A DNA stretch of 64,000 nt from Myxococcales bacterium (lineage in GTDB: Bacteria > Myxococcota_A > Polyangia > Polyangiales > Polyangiaceae), in NCBI GenBank assembly GCA_016720545.1, contig JADKKK010000015.1, forward strand, positions 1 to 64,000, read 5' to 3'. Shown piece after piece: positions 54,190 to 62,894 of the stretch (position 1 is the first letter of the stretch; every line of letters starts with the position of its first letter). A program made the translations under genes and the position numbers. The notes below the pieces were generated by a model. It made no database searches, was not told where the DNA came from, and saw only the letters and a program-made list of their open reading frames with translations.

Positions 54190-56903
54190 TGGCGACGGCG
54201 GCTGACGCTGAGAGAGAGAGAGGGTTCCGACCGACGTTCTTCGCGCCCGAGGTGGTGCAGACCTCGGCGATGGACTGCGGGCCCGCGTCGCTCAAGTGCC
54301 TCCTGGCGGGGTTCGGCGTGGACGTGAGCTACGGGCGACTCCGAGAGGCGTGCCAGACCGACGTCGACGGGACGTCGATCGACGTGATGGAGGAGGTGGC
54401 CAATCAGCTTGGGCTGCGCGCCGAGCAAATGATGCTGCCGCTCGATCACCTCCTGCTGCCGGAGACCGACGTGTTCCCGGCCATGCTGGTGATCCAGAAC
54501 CCGGACGGAAACACGCACTTCATCGTCGTGTGGAGGCGCCTCGGCGGGCTCGCGCAAATCATGGATCCTGCGACCGGTCGCCGCTGGATCCCCGAAGAAG
54601 AGCTCCTGGCGAGCGCCTACCAACACGCGATGCCGCTCCCCGCCGACGCGTGGCGCGAGTGGGCCGGTTCGAGCGACTTTCTCGCGGCGCTCCGCGCGAG
54701 GCTCGGCGCGATCGGCGCCTCCGTCGAGGGGAGCGCGCTCGTGGCCCGAGCCCTGGAAGACCCCACCTGGAGGGGGCTCTCGGCGCTCGACGCATCCACC
54801 CGAATGACCGCGACTCTGGTGCGCTCGGGGGCAGTCGATCGAGGGGCGGCCGCGGCGCGTATGCTCCGCGCCTCGTTCGAAGAGGCCTGGGCCGAGCTCG
54901 CCGCGGGGAGGCTCGAGACCTCTATCCCTGCGTCGTTCTTCAGCGCCGGACCTCTCGACGCCGACGACGAAGGGAGCGAGCGCGTGCTCCTCCGCGGGGC
55001 GGTCCTCGTCCAGGTCCGCCGCGACAGAGCCCCGGTCGGGCGCGACGCGGGCGCTTCGGGCGAGGCCCCCGCGCTCTCGCCCGAGCTCGCGGCGGCGCTC
55101 CACGAGGCGCCCGCCGCGCCGCTCCGCGGCCTCGTGAAGATGCTGCGCGAAGACGGCATGTTGACCCCGCTGCTCGTCGCGGGCGCGGCCCTCTTCGCCA
55201 CCGTGGGCGCGGTGCTGGAGGCGCTCATCCTGCGGGGCCTCCTCGACGTGGGGCGCCACCTCGCCACGTGGGAGCAGCGCGCGGGCGCGCTCGCGGCGCT
55301 CGTGATCTTCTTCGCGTGCCTCGTGGGGCTGGAGGTGCCGCTCGTCGCGAGCAGCCTCCGTATGGGACGAGACCTCGAGACCCGCCTTCGCATGGCGTTC
55401 CTCGCGAAGATTCCACGGCTCGGCGATCGGTACTTCCACAGCCGCCCGACCTCCGACATGACCCACCGCGCCCACGCCATCCACGCGGTGAGGCAGCTCC
55501 CCGCGCTCGGGTACCGCCTCCTCCGCTCGGTGGCGGAGCTCGTCGTCACGGCCGCGGGGCTCGTGTGGCTCGATCCGGCGAGCGCGCCGATCGTGCTCGC
55601 CGCGGCGACCGTCGCGGTCGTCATCCCGTGGGCGATGTTGTCCACGTTGGTCGAACGAGACCTGAAGGTGCACGCCTATCAGGGCTCGCTCACACGCTAT
55701 TACCTCGACGCGCTCCTCGGGCTCATGGCGCTCCGCACGCACGGCGCCGAGCGCGCTCTCCGACGCGAGCACGAGACCGTCCTCGGCGAGCTGCGCCGCT
55801 CGATGCATGGGCTCCTCAGCGCTTCGGTGACCGTGGAGTCGCTGGACGGGCTGGTGGGCGTCGTCGTGGCGGTCTGGCTCCTCTTTCACTATCTCGGCGG
55901 TGGACGAGAGCCGGCGGGCGCGCTCCTGCTCGTCTTTTGGGCGCTCCGTCTGCCGCTCGTGGGCCAGGAGATAGCGATCTCCCTGCGGCAATATCCGTCG
56001 GTCCGGAACCTCACGCTGCGCCTCCTCGAGCCCCTCGGCGCGATCGAGGACGAGGCCAGCGTCGCGGCTCCGAGCGCTCCGCGCGAGGCCACGGGCCCCG
56101 TCACCGGCGTCGCGATCGAGCTCGAGGGCCTGTCGGTGCGGGCCGCCGGGAAGACCATCCTCGAGGACGTGAGCCTCCGCGTCGCGCCGGGGGAGCACGT
56201 CGCCATCGTCGGGCCCTCTGGCGCAGGCAAATCGAGCCTCGTGGGCCTCCTGCTCGGGTGGCATCGCCCGGCCGAAGGCGACGCGCGGGTCGACGGCGCC
56301 CCGCTGCGTGGAGAGCGCCTCGACCTCCTCCGCCTCGAGACCGCGTGGGTCGATCCCACAGTGCAGCTGTGGAATCGCTCCTTGCTCGAGAACCTCCGCT
56401 ACGGCGCGCTCGCGGACAGCCCCGCGCTCGCGACCGTGCTCGAGGACGCGGGGGTCCTCGGCATCCTCGACGGGCTCCCGGAGGGTCTCGGGAGCTCGCT
56501 CGGCGACGGCGGCGCGCTCGTGTCGGGCGGGGAGGGGCAGCGCGTGCGCCTCGCCCGCGCGATGCTCCGCGCGAAGAGCCGCCTCGTCGTCCTCGACGAG
56601 CCCTTTCGCGGCCTCGATCGCGAGCGACGGGGCGCTCTGCTCACGCGATCGCGCGAGCTGTGGAGCGCGGCGACCCTGCTCTGCGTCACCCACGACGTCG
56701 GCGACACACTCGGCTTTCCGCGGGTGCTCGTCGTCGACGAGGGACGCGTCGTCGAGGACGGGCCTCCGCACGAGCTCGCCGCGCAGGAGGGCTCTCGCTA
56801 CCGCGCGCTGCTCGACGCGGAGCACATGGTGCAGCGCGGCCTGTGGCAGGATCCGAGCTGGCGCCGGCTCACTCTCCGCGGCGGGCGGCTCGAGGAGCGA
56901 TGA
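54189..56903 (+). CDS. C39-peptidase-containing ABC transporter (PCAT)
   Basis: 904 residues. Residues ~14-140 are a C39 peptidase: oxyanion Q24, catalytic C30 (SAMDCGPASLKCLL), H110 (NPDGNTHFIVVW) and D126. It cleaves double-glycine-type leaders. An insertion of about 180 residues (~145-320) separates it from the membrane domain (~325-600; e.g. LLVAGAALFATVGAVLEALI, AIHAVRQLPALGYRLLRSVA, TRYYLDALLGLMALRTHGAE). The ATPase has Walker A at 675 (GPSGAGKSS), signature LVSGGEGQRVRLARAML near 777 and Walker B LVVLDEP near 799. It is the peptidase/permease half of the HlyD/ABC/ABC operon. The stop overlaps the next ATG (ATGA). All catalytic residues are present. Confidence 0.92.
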   Translation: MATAADAERERGFRPTFFAPEVVQTSAMDCGPASLKCLLAGFGVDVSYGRLREACQTDVDGTSIDVMEEVANQLGLRAEQMMLPLDHLLLPETDVFPAMLVIQNPDGNTHFIVVWRRLGGLAQIMDPATGRRWIPEEELLASAYQHAMPLPADAWREWAGSSDFLAALRARLGAIGASVEGSALVARALEDPTWRGLSALDASTRMTATLVRSGAVDRGAAAARMLRASFEEAWAELAAGRLETSIPASFFSAGPLDADDEGSERVLLRGAVLVQVRRDRAPVGRDAGASGEAPALSPELAAALHEAPAAPLRGLVKMLREDGMLTPLLVAGAALFATVGAVLEALILRGLLDVGRHLATWEQRAGALAALVIFFACLVGLEVPLVASSLRMGRDLETRLRMAFLAKIPRLGDRYFHSRPTSDMTHRAHAIHAVRQLPALGYRLLRSVAELVVTAAGLVWLDPASAPIVLAAATVAVVIPWAMLSTLVERDLKVHAYQGSLTRYYLDALLGLMALRTHGAERALRREHETVLGELRRSMHGLLSASVTVESLDGLVGVVVAVWLLFHYLGGGREPAGALLLVFWALRLPLVGQEIAISLRQYPSVRNLTLRLLEPLGAIEDEASVAAPSAPREATGPVTGVAIELEGLSVRAAGKTILEDVSLRVAPGEHVAIVGPSGAGKSSLVGLLLGWHRPAEGDARVDGAPLRGERLDLLRLETAWVDPTVQLWNRSLLENLRYGALADSPALATVLEDAGVLGILDGLPEGLGSSLGDGGALVSGGEGQRVRLARAMLRAKSRLVVLDEPFRGLDRERRGALLTRSRELWSAATLLCVTHDVGDTLGFPRVLVVDEGRVVEDGPPHELAAQEGSRYRALLDAEHMVQRGLWQDPSWRRLTLRGGRLEER

Positions 56904-59044
56904 CGCGCGCGCTCTCGGACGACCTACGCGCGTCGTGCTGGCCGGTCGAGCTCGCCGGCGAGGCGCTGTCGGCGCTCGCGCGCGCGCCCGGCCTCGGGCT
57001 GACCGCCGGGACGGGGGCCTCGCCCGGGGAGCCGCCGCAGGGGGTCCTGCGCGAGCCCGCGTCGTTCGGGCGGTGGATCGACACCGCGGCGCGCTCGCTC
57101 CAAATCGAGCTCGAGCCATTTCATCCGACCTATCAGAAGCTCGAGGTCGAGCTCGAGAAGACGGGGCCGAAGGTGCTCTCGGTCTCCCACGAGGGCAGCG
57201 CGCACCTGCTCCTCTACGTGCGAAGGCGAGGGGCCTCGGCGTGCCTCCTCGGTCGCGATGGCGCCTTGCGCGCGGTGCTCGCGAGCGAGCTCTGCGCGGC
57301 CCTGCGTTCCGGCCTCGACGTCGAGTCCGAGCGTCGCGTCGAGCGCTTGCTCGATCGAGCGAACGTGGTCCCCGCGCGGAGGAGCCGGGCGCGCGACGCC
57401 ATCCTCCGCGAGGCGCTCGGTGGGCGGGTGCTCGAGGCGGGGTGGATCGTGGCGCTGCCGCCGAGCGCGCCCTTCGTGGATCAGCTCCGGCAGGCGGGCC
57501 TGCCCCGGCGCGCCGCCGCCATCGTGGCCTGCCAGGTCGCGCTTCAAGGCCTCGCGATGCTCGCGTGGTGGGTGGTCGGCAAGGGCGCCCTCGAGGGGCG
57601 GCTCGAGCCGGGGTGGCTCGTGGCCTGGGCGCTGCTCCTCACGACCGCCGTGCCTCTCCGGAGCCTCACCGCGTGGTGGCAAGGGGCGGCGGCGCTCGAG
57701 GTCTCGGTGCTGCTCAAGCGCCGGATGTTGGCCGGCGCGCTCCACCTCGAGCCCGAAGAGACACGCCACCAGGGGTCGGGCCAGCTCCTCGGCCGCGTCA
57801 TCGAGTCGGAGGCGCTCGAGTCGCTCGTGACCACGGGGGCGCTGGGGAGCGTGCTCGCGATCGTCGAGGTGCTGGTCGCCGTGGTGATCCTCGCGAGCGG
57901 CCCCAGCGGCCTCGGAGGCGCCGCGCTCTTCGCGGCGTGCGCGGCGGTGGTCGTCGTCCTCTCGTGGGGCTTCTTGCGGAGGCTGCGCGCGTGGACCGTC
58001 GCGCGCCTCGAGATGACCCACGATCTCGTGGAGCGCATGGTCGGGCACCGCACGCGGCTCGCGCAGGAGCCGCGCGCGACGTGGCACCTCGAAGAAGACG
58101 CGCAGCTCTCGCGCTACGTGGAGCGCTCCGCCGCGATGGACCGGCTCTCGACGGTGCTCGCGGCCGCGCCGGGCGTCTGGCTGCTCGTGGGGCTCTCGTC
58201 GATCGTGCCGTCGTTCGTGTCCGGTCAGACCACGGGAGCCGGGCTGGCGCTCGGAGTGGGCGGCGTGCTCCTCGCGCACGGAGCGCTCGCGAAGCTCTCC
58301 GGAGGTGTGGGCTCTCTCCTCGGCGCGCAGGTCGCGTGGTCGCAAGCGGGCGAGCTCTTTCGCGCGGGCGGGCGCGAGGAGCAGGCGCGCCGCGCCGCGC
58401 TCGTCGCTGTCGGGATGGAAAGCGCTGCGGGCGGCGCCCTCGTGGAGGCGCGCGATCTCACCTTCCGCTACCCGTCGCGCCCGGAGCCCGTGCTTCGAGG
58501 CGTGGGCCTCCGCGTCCAGCTCGGCGATCGGCTGCTCTTGCAGGGGCCGTCCGGGGGAGGGAAGTCGACCCTGGGCGCCTTGCTCACCGGGCTCCGCGCG
58601 CCGGAGACCGGGCTCCTCCTGCTCGGGGGCCTCGACCGTCACACGCTCGGCGGCCACGGCTGGCGTCAACGGGTCGTCGCGGCGCCGCAGTTCCACGAGA
58701 ACCACGTGCTCTCGGCCACGTTCGCGTTCAACCTGCTCATGGGGCGAGCCTGGCCCGCGCGACAGGAGGACCTCGACCTCGCCACGACGGTCTGCGAGGA
58801 GCTCGGCCTCGGGGGCCTCCTCGAGCGCATGCCCGCGGGCCTGATGCAGATGGTGGGCGAGACGGGCTGGCAGCTCTCGCACGGAGAGCGGAGTCGCCTC
58901 TTCATCGCGCGCGCGCTCCTGCAGCGCGCGGACCTCGTCGTGCTCGACGAGAGCTTCGCCGCGCTGGATCCCGTGACGCTCGAGCGCGCGCTGCGGTGCG
59001 TGCTGGGGCGCGCGCGCACCCTGGTGGTGATCGCGCACCCGTGA
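56900..59044 (+). CDS. Second ABC transporter (NHLM ABC2-like), ends at the H-loop
   Basis: 714 residues from ATG 56900. Unusual N-terminal ~200 residues without peptidase (IELEPFHPTYQKLEVELEKT; LSVSHEGSAHLLLYVRRRGA). Then come a membrane domain (~205-460: AIVACQVALQGLAMLAWWVV, LVAWALLLTTAVPLRSLTAW, LGSVLAIVEVLVAVVILASG, WLLVGLSSIVPSFVSGQTTG) and an ATPase with Walker A near 549 (GPSGGGKST), an atypical signature (QLSHGERSRLFIARALL) near 659 and Walker B DLVVLDES. The protein stops at LVVIAHP, exactly at the switch His. The 40-60 residues usually found beyond are missing; a GCGCACCCGTGAG repeat lies at the end. Matches the second ATPase of NHLM bacteriocin exporters in layout. Confidence 0.85.
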   Translation: MTRALSDDLRASCWPVELAGEALSALARAPGLGLTAGTGASPGEPPQGVLREPASFGRWIDTAARSLQIELEPFHPTYQKLEVELEKTGPKVLSVSHEGSAHLLLYVRRRGASACLLGRDGALRAVLASELCAALRSGLDVESERRVERLLDRANVVPARRSRARDAILREALGGRVLEAGWIVALPPSAPFVDQLRQAGLPRRAAAIVACQVALQGLAMLAWWVVGKGALEGRLEPGWLVAWALLLTTAVPLRSLTAWWQGAAALEVSVLLKRRMLAGALHLEPEETRHQGSGQLLGRVIESEALESLVTTGALGSVLAIVEVLVAVVILASGPSGLGGAALFAACAAVVVVLSWGFLRRLRAWTVARLEMTHDLVERMVGHRTRLAQEPRATWHLEEDAQLSRYVERSAAMDRLSTVLAAAPGVWLLVGLSSIVPSFVSGQTTGAGLALGVGGVLLAHGALAKLSGGVGSLLGAQVAWSQAGELFRAGGREEQARRAALVAVGMESAAGGALVEARDLTFRYPSRPEPVLRGVGLRVQLGDRLLLQGPSGGGKSTLGALLTGLRAPETGLLLLGGLDRHTLGGHGWRQRVVAAPQFHENHVLSATFAFNLLMGRAWPARQEDLDLATTVCEELGLGGLLERMPAGLMQMVGETGWQLSHGERSRLFIARALLQRADLVVLDESFAALDPVTLERALRCVLGRARTLVVIAHP

Positions 59045-59058
59045 GCGCACCCGTGAGG

Positions 59059-59076
59059 GCGGCGTTTCTACGCCGC
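59059..59076. terminator. Hairpin between convergent operons
   Basis: GCGGCGT (59059-59065), TTCT, ACGCCGC (59070-59076): a perfect 7-bp stem with a 4-nt loop, 15 bp after the ABC gene. It may stop transcription from the exporter operon and, on the other strand, the MacB-like operon that ends at 59207. Confidence 0.55.
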
Positions 59077-59206
59077 TGATCCCGCCCCCCCCGGGAAGTC
59101 GGCGCCCACGATGCGCGGGGCGCGGCGGCGTCGACGATGGGGAGGGCTGCTCACGGATGGAGCCGCGGCCCCAGGAGCTCTGGGTCGACGTCGGGCTCGC
59201 GGGCGC

Positions 59207-59911
59207 TCATGCCCCTCGCGCGTGACCGAGCTCGCTCGGGCGGATGCGCCCGTCCTCCATCTCGTAGAGCGCGTCGAACACGTCGAGGGCGCGGTGATCG
59301 TGCGTGACCACCAGCACCGCCGCGCCGCGCTCGTGCGCGACCTTCTGGAAGAGCTCCATGACGACGCGGCTCCGGACGCTGTCGAGGGCCGCGGTCGGCT
59401 CGTCCGCGAGGATGAGCGAGGGATCGTTCGCGAGCGCGCGCGCGATCGCCACGCGCTGCTGCTCTCCGCCGCTCAGCATCTCGGGGTACGAGGCCTCGCG
59501 ATTGCCCACGTCGAGATACGCGAGGAGCTCGCGCGCGCGGCGACGGCCGTCGGTCTTGCCGCCGAGCTCGCAGGCGATCTCCACGTTCTCGCGCGCGGTG
59601 AGGAACGACGTGAGGTTCGCCTTCTGGAAAACGAAGCCGAGGTGGCGTCTGCGCAAGAGGGCGAGATCGGCGAGGGGCACGCCGTCCTTGACGACGAGGC
59701 GCCCCTCGAAGAACACCTCGCCGGTGTCGGCGGGCGACACGAAGCCGAGCGCCTTGATGAGCGTGGATTTTCCCGAGCCGCTGGGCCCGAGGAGCGCCAC
59801 GACGGTGCCGGGCGCGATCGTGAGGCTCACGTCGTCGAGCGCCACCACGCTACCCGAGCCGGCTCCGTAGGTCTTGGTGAGGCCCACCGCCCGAACTGCG
59901 TCCTCCACCAT
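59207..59911 (-). CDS. ABC transporter ATP-binding subunit (LolD/MacB-type)
   Basis: 234 residues from ATG 59911. Walker A LGPSGSGKST, Q-loop region VFQKANLTSFLTARENVEIA, signature EMLSGGEQQRVAIARALAND, Walker B LILADEPTAALDS and the switch VLVVTHDHRALDVFDALYEM. These features belong to the MacB/LolD/FtsE-like family that drives FtsX-type permeases. It directly follows the FtsX-like permease (8 bp from stop to start) and a HlyD-like protein, so together they make a MacAB-style pump. It is the last gene of that minus-strand operon. Confidence 0.9.
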   Translation of the reverse strand: MVEDAVRAVGLTKTYGAGSGSVVALDDVSLTIAPGTVVALLGPSGSGKSTLIKALGFVSPADTGEVFFEGRLVVKDGVPLADLALLRRRHLGFVFQKANLTSFLTARENVEIACELGGKTDGRRRARELLAYLDVGNREASYPEMLSGGEQQRVAIARALANDPSLILADEPTAALDSVRSRVVMELFQKVAHERGAAVLVVTHDHRALDVFDALYEMEDGRIRPSELGHARGA

Positions 59912-59919
59912 GGTTCCCC

Positions 59920-61131
59920 CTATCCTTCCAGCGCGCGCGCGGGATCGATGCGCATGACGTGGTTCACGCCGAGGAAGCTCGCCAGCGTGACGATCGCGAG
60001 CGTGGCCATCGGGGCGACGAGGCTGATGGTCGGCGTGATGAGCACTCGTCTCGGAAAATTCGGATAGGCAATTTCCCCCAGGACGAAGGCCACCATGTAG
60101 CCGAGCGCGCCGAGCAGCCAGGCCTGCTGGAGCACCAGCCCGAGGAGGCGGGAGCCGGGCGCCCCCATGAGCTTGAGGACTGCGAGATCGTGCGTCTTCT
60201 CCATCGTGAGGTTGTACATGACCATCATGACGATCACCGCGGCGGTGAGCGTGAGGATCACGGTGAAGAGGCCAATCTGCATGCGAGCACGCTGGACCAC
60301 GCCGCCGAGGAGCAGCGCTTCTTCTTCGTCCTGGGAGTACACGGTCACGTCTCCCCAGCGCCGCAGGGTCGCTCGCACTTCTTCCACGCGGTGCGGATCG
60401 GTCTCGAGGAGCAGCGCCGCGACGGGCGGGGACGAGAGCGCGGGCGGCCTCCACCGCGGATCGGTCGCGAGGTCCTCGAGCCCCGGCTGGCTCCGCCCGA
60501 GGTCGGTGCGGCGGAGGCGCTCGACGATGCGATGACGCTCGAGGATGGTCGCCTCGGAGGGCTGGTCGAACGCGACGAGCTGGGTGTCGGCGGCGGTCAT
60601 GAACGCGACGGAGTCTCCCCCCGACGTGAGCGCGTTCTTCGTGAGCCCCACGACGCGGTACGTCTCGCCGGCGAGCTCCAGGGTCTCTCCGACTCCAAGG
60701 CCGAGCGACCCGTCGACGATCATCTCGCCGTGGGGCTGCGTCAGACGTCGGCCGCGCACGAGCGACAGCGAGCGCCCCGAATCGTCCGGCCAGCCGAGCC
60801 CCACGAGCGCGATGCGCATCACGGCGCCTCGATGCTCGCGCTGGATGAGCTGGTAGGTGTAGGGGCGCGCGCTCCGAACGCCCGGCACCGCCGCTGCGCG
60901 CGCTTCAATGCTGGGGTCGAGACGCGACCCCTCGGCGAAAGGCCCGCGCGTGTCGCGCTGGACGACCCACAGATTCGCGTGCATCGCGCGCGTGAGGATG
61001 GTGGCGTCGTCGACCATCCCAGCATAAATTCCCTGCATCGCGATGACGACGGTCAGGAGGAGACCGAGCCCCGCGGCGGTGCCGATGAAGCGCGCGAGGT
61101 GCCGACGAACGTCTCGTATCGCGAGGTTCAT
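59920..61131 (-). CDS. FtsX/MacB-like ABC permease
   Basis: 403 residues from ATG 61131 (MNLAIRDVRRHLARFIGTAA), overlapping the HlyD-like stop (ATGA). The first helix (GLGLLLTVVIAMQGIYAGMV) precedes a large extracytoplasmic domain (MacB-type: RAMHANLWVVQRDTRGPFAE, VPGVRSARPYTYQL, RIALVGLGWPDDSGRSLSLV). The three-helix FtsX core follows: IGLFTVILTLTAAVIVMMVM, MEKTHDLAVLKLMGAPGSRL and GALGYMVAFVLGEIAYPNFP, ending in VNHVMRIDPARALEG. This is the mechanotransmission ABC permease type found in MacB, LolCE and antibiotic/lipoprotein exporters. Likely substrate outside the cytoplasmic membrane; unknown here. Confidence 0.9.
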   Translation of the reverse strand: MNLAIRDVRRHLARFIGTAAGLGLLLTVVIAMQGIYAGMVDDATILTRAMHANLWVVQRDTRGPFAEGSRLDPSIEARAAAVPGVRSARPYTYQLIQREHRGAVMRIALVGLGWPDDSGRSLSLVRGRRLTQPHGEMIVDGSLGLGVGETLELAGETYRVVGLTKNALTSGGDSVAFMTAADTQLVAFDQPSEATILERHRIVERLRRTDLGRSQPGLEDLATDPRWRPPALSSPPVAALLLETDPHRVEEVRATLRRWGDVTVYSQDEEEALLLGGVVQRARMQIGLFTVILTLTAAVIVMMVMYNLTMEKTHDLAVLKLMGAPGSRLLGLVLQQAWLLGALGYMVAFVLGEIAYPNFPRRVLITPTISLVAPMATLAIVTLASFLGVNHVMRIDPARALEG

Positions 61132-62309
61132 GGGCTCACCGCCGTCACCCACCGGCGCCCGACCACGAGCGGCGCGCCCGGCTTGGGTGCGCCAAGGAGC
61201 CTGTCCCCCTCGACGAGCCCCTCGAGCACCTCGACGTGGTCCTCCCCGGTGAGGCCGAATCGCGGGCGAACGATGGCAATCTTTCCGCCGCTATCGACGT
61301 ACACGAAGGGGCCCGCCTCGTCGTGATGCAGCATGCGGGTCGGGGCACGGAGCACGTTCTCGCGCCGGCCAAGCTCGATGCGCACGTCCGCGCGTTGACC
61401 GATGGCCACACGTCGATCGGCGCGGTCGGGCGTGACCTCGACGAGGAGCTCGTGCGTCTGACGGTCGGCCTCCCACGGGATCCGCGTCACCCGGCCCGGC
61501 ACCGGAGACGTCTCGCGGGGGAAGAAGATGCCGCTGCGCTGGTCCAGCGCGAGGGAGGGTAGCACGGTCTCGTCCACCGCCGCGCTCACGTACACCCGGC
61601 TCGTGTCTACGATTCGAAGGACGGTCGAGCCGATCGAGACGGTGTCTCCGGGCTCCCGCAGGCGTCGCGTGACGAGACCGTCGAACGGTGCGAGGAGCGT
61701 GGCGCGCACCATGGCGATGCGACGCTGCTCGGCGCCGCCCGCAGCGACGTCGATGCCGCGCGTGGCCTCCGACCGCAGCGCGAGGACACGGTCGAGGTCC
61801 GCGCGTGCGAGCCGGAGGCGATCCACGCCGTCGTCGCGCTGCTGGCTCGTGATGGCGCCGCCGGCGAAGAGGGTCTGCGTGCGCGCAGCTTCCCGATCGG
61901 CGGTCGAGAGGAGCGACCGCGCGCGCTCTTCTTCGGCCGCGAGCCGCGAGAGCGAGGAGCGCGCCGCGGCCACGCCGGTCTGCGCGGACCGGAGATCGGC
62001 CTTCGCTTGGTCGGTCTCGAGGCGGGCGAGCTCTTGCCCGAGCGTGACGCGCGCCCCCTCCTCGACGAGGACCTGGCTCAGGCGACCCACGAGATCGAAC
62101 CCCACCGCGGCCTCGCGCTGGCTCTCGATGGTCCCCCGACCGAACGCCTCCTGGATGATGGTGCCTCGCTCGACGCGAGTCGCCTCGACCTGCACAGGAG
62201 AGAAGATGCGGAACCAAACGACCACCGAGACGACGACGAGCAAGAGCAGCGGAAAGAGGCCGCGCCGCACCAGCGCCAGGCCACGACGCAGGAAGGAAGG
62301 GAACGCCAT
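61128..62309 (-). CDS. HlyD/MacA-like membrane-fusion protein
   Basis: 393 residues from ATG 62309. One anchor helix (GLFPLLLLVVVSVVVWFRIF), then VEATRVERGTIIQEAFGRGT, lipoyl half AAVGFDLVGRLSQVLVEEGA, alpha-hairpin (LETDQAKADLRSAQTGVAAA to REAARTQTLFAGGAITSQQR), second lipoyl half MVRATLLAPFDGLVTRRLRE, a barrel domain (RSGIFFPRETSPVPGRVTRI) and the membrane-proximal domain (RENVLRAPTRMLHHDEAGPF). It is the periplasmic adaptor of the MacB-like permease and ATPase that follow. The stop overlaps the permease start. It lies three bases after the cytochrome gene, in the same operon. Confidence 0.9.
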   Translation of the reverse strand: MAFPSFLRRGLALVRRGLFPLLLLVVVSVVVWFRIFSPVQVEATRVERGTIIQEAFGRGTIESQREAAVGFDLVGRLSQVLVEEGARVTLGQELARLETDQAKADLRSAQTGVAAARSSLSRLAAEEERARSLLSTADREAARTQTLFAGGAITSQQRDDGVDRLRLARADLDRVLALRSEATRGIDVAAGGAEQRRIAMVRATLLAPFDGLVTRRLREPGDTVSIGSTVLRIVDTSRVYVSAAVDETVLPSLALDQRSGIFFPRETSPVPGRVTRIPWEADRQTHELLVEVTPDRADRRVAIGQRADVRIELGRRENVLRAPTRMLHHDEAGPFVYVDSGGKIAIVRPRFGLTGEDHVEVLEGLVEGDRLLGAPKPGAPLVVGRRWVTAVSP

Positions 62310-62312
62310 GGC

Positions 62313-62894
62313 TCAGTCCCCTTCCCGATCGGAGGTCTTGCGGGCCGGAAGCATCCTGGGGAGCGCGTCGCCCCCTCGCAGCTGCTGCACCATCACGCCT
62401 CCCACATGAAGGGCGAGCAGGCCGAGGAGCACGAACACGAGGACCTCGTGGGCCTCCCGTGACGCGACGTGCCCGAGATCGGGGACCGTGGCGATGTCCC
62501 CGCGAAGGTACGACGGCCACGCGGTTCGAAGGCCCGTGACGAAGCCGCTCAGCCCAATGCCGAAGGTCGTCGCGTAGAGGAGGCCGTGCACCACGCCCAC
62601 GCCCCGGCGATGGACCGCGGGGAGCGGCAGCGGCGCGGGGCTCCGTCCGCGCGCTCGAACCACCAGGCGCGCCACGGTGAGGACCATGAGCGCCATGCCC
62701 GAGACCGTGTGCGATCTCGACAGGAGCAGTCGAAGACTCGAGTCCGGCGGGAGGTCCGACATGACGAGCCCCGCGCCGGCGAGGCCGAGGATCATCGCGG
62801 CCGAGGCCCAGTGGATCACGATGGTGGTCGTGGGCCATCGCTTGGGCTCGGTCGGTACCGAGGTGTCGGTGGGGTGCGAATCGCTCGGCTTCAT
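62313..62894 (-). CDS. Cytochrome b561-type membrane protein
   Basis: 193 residues, ATG 62894, overlapping the TetR stop by four bases. Four membrane helices: TIVIHWASAAMILGLAGAGL, TVSGMALMVLTVARLVVRAR, GVVHGLLYATTFGIGLSGFV and EAHEVLVFVLLGLLALHVGG. Heme-ligand-like histidines are IHW (28), SRSHTVSG (about 61), VVHGLLY and EAHEV. CybB-type proteins are superoxide:ubiquinone or quinol-linked oxidoreductases. It is odd to find one between a TetR regulator and a MacAB-like pump; it may power redox chemistry on the pump substrate or respond to redox-active drugs. Confidence 0.85.
   Translation of the reverse strand: MKPSDSHPTDTSVPTEPKRWPTTTIVIHWASAAMILGLAGAGLVMSDLPPDSSLRLLLSRSHTVSGMALMVLTVARLVVRARGRSPAPLPLPAVHRRGVGVVHGLLYATTFGIGLSGFVTGLRTAWPSYLRGDIATVPDLGHVASREAHEVLVFVLLGLLALHVGGVMVQQLRGGDALPRMLPARKTSDREGD

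Noticed and set aside
54296..59044. Very long ORF (1,582 codons) across both ABC genes
   Set aside because: The first part is the out-of-frame shadow of the PCAT; only the end (from 56900) is a real gene.
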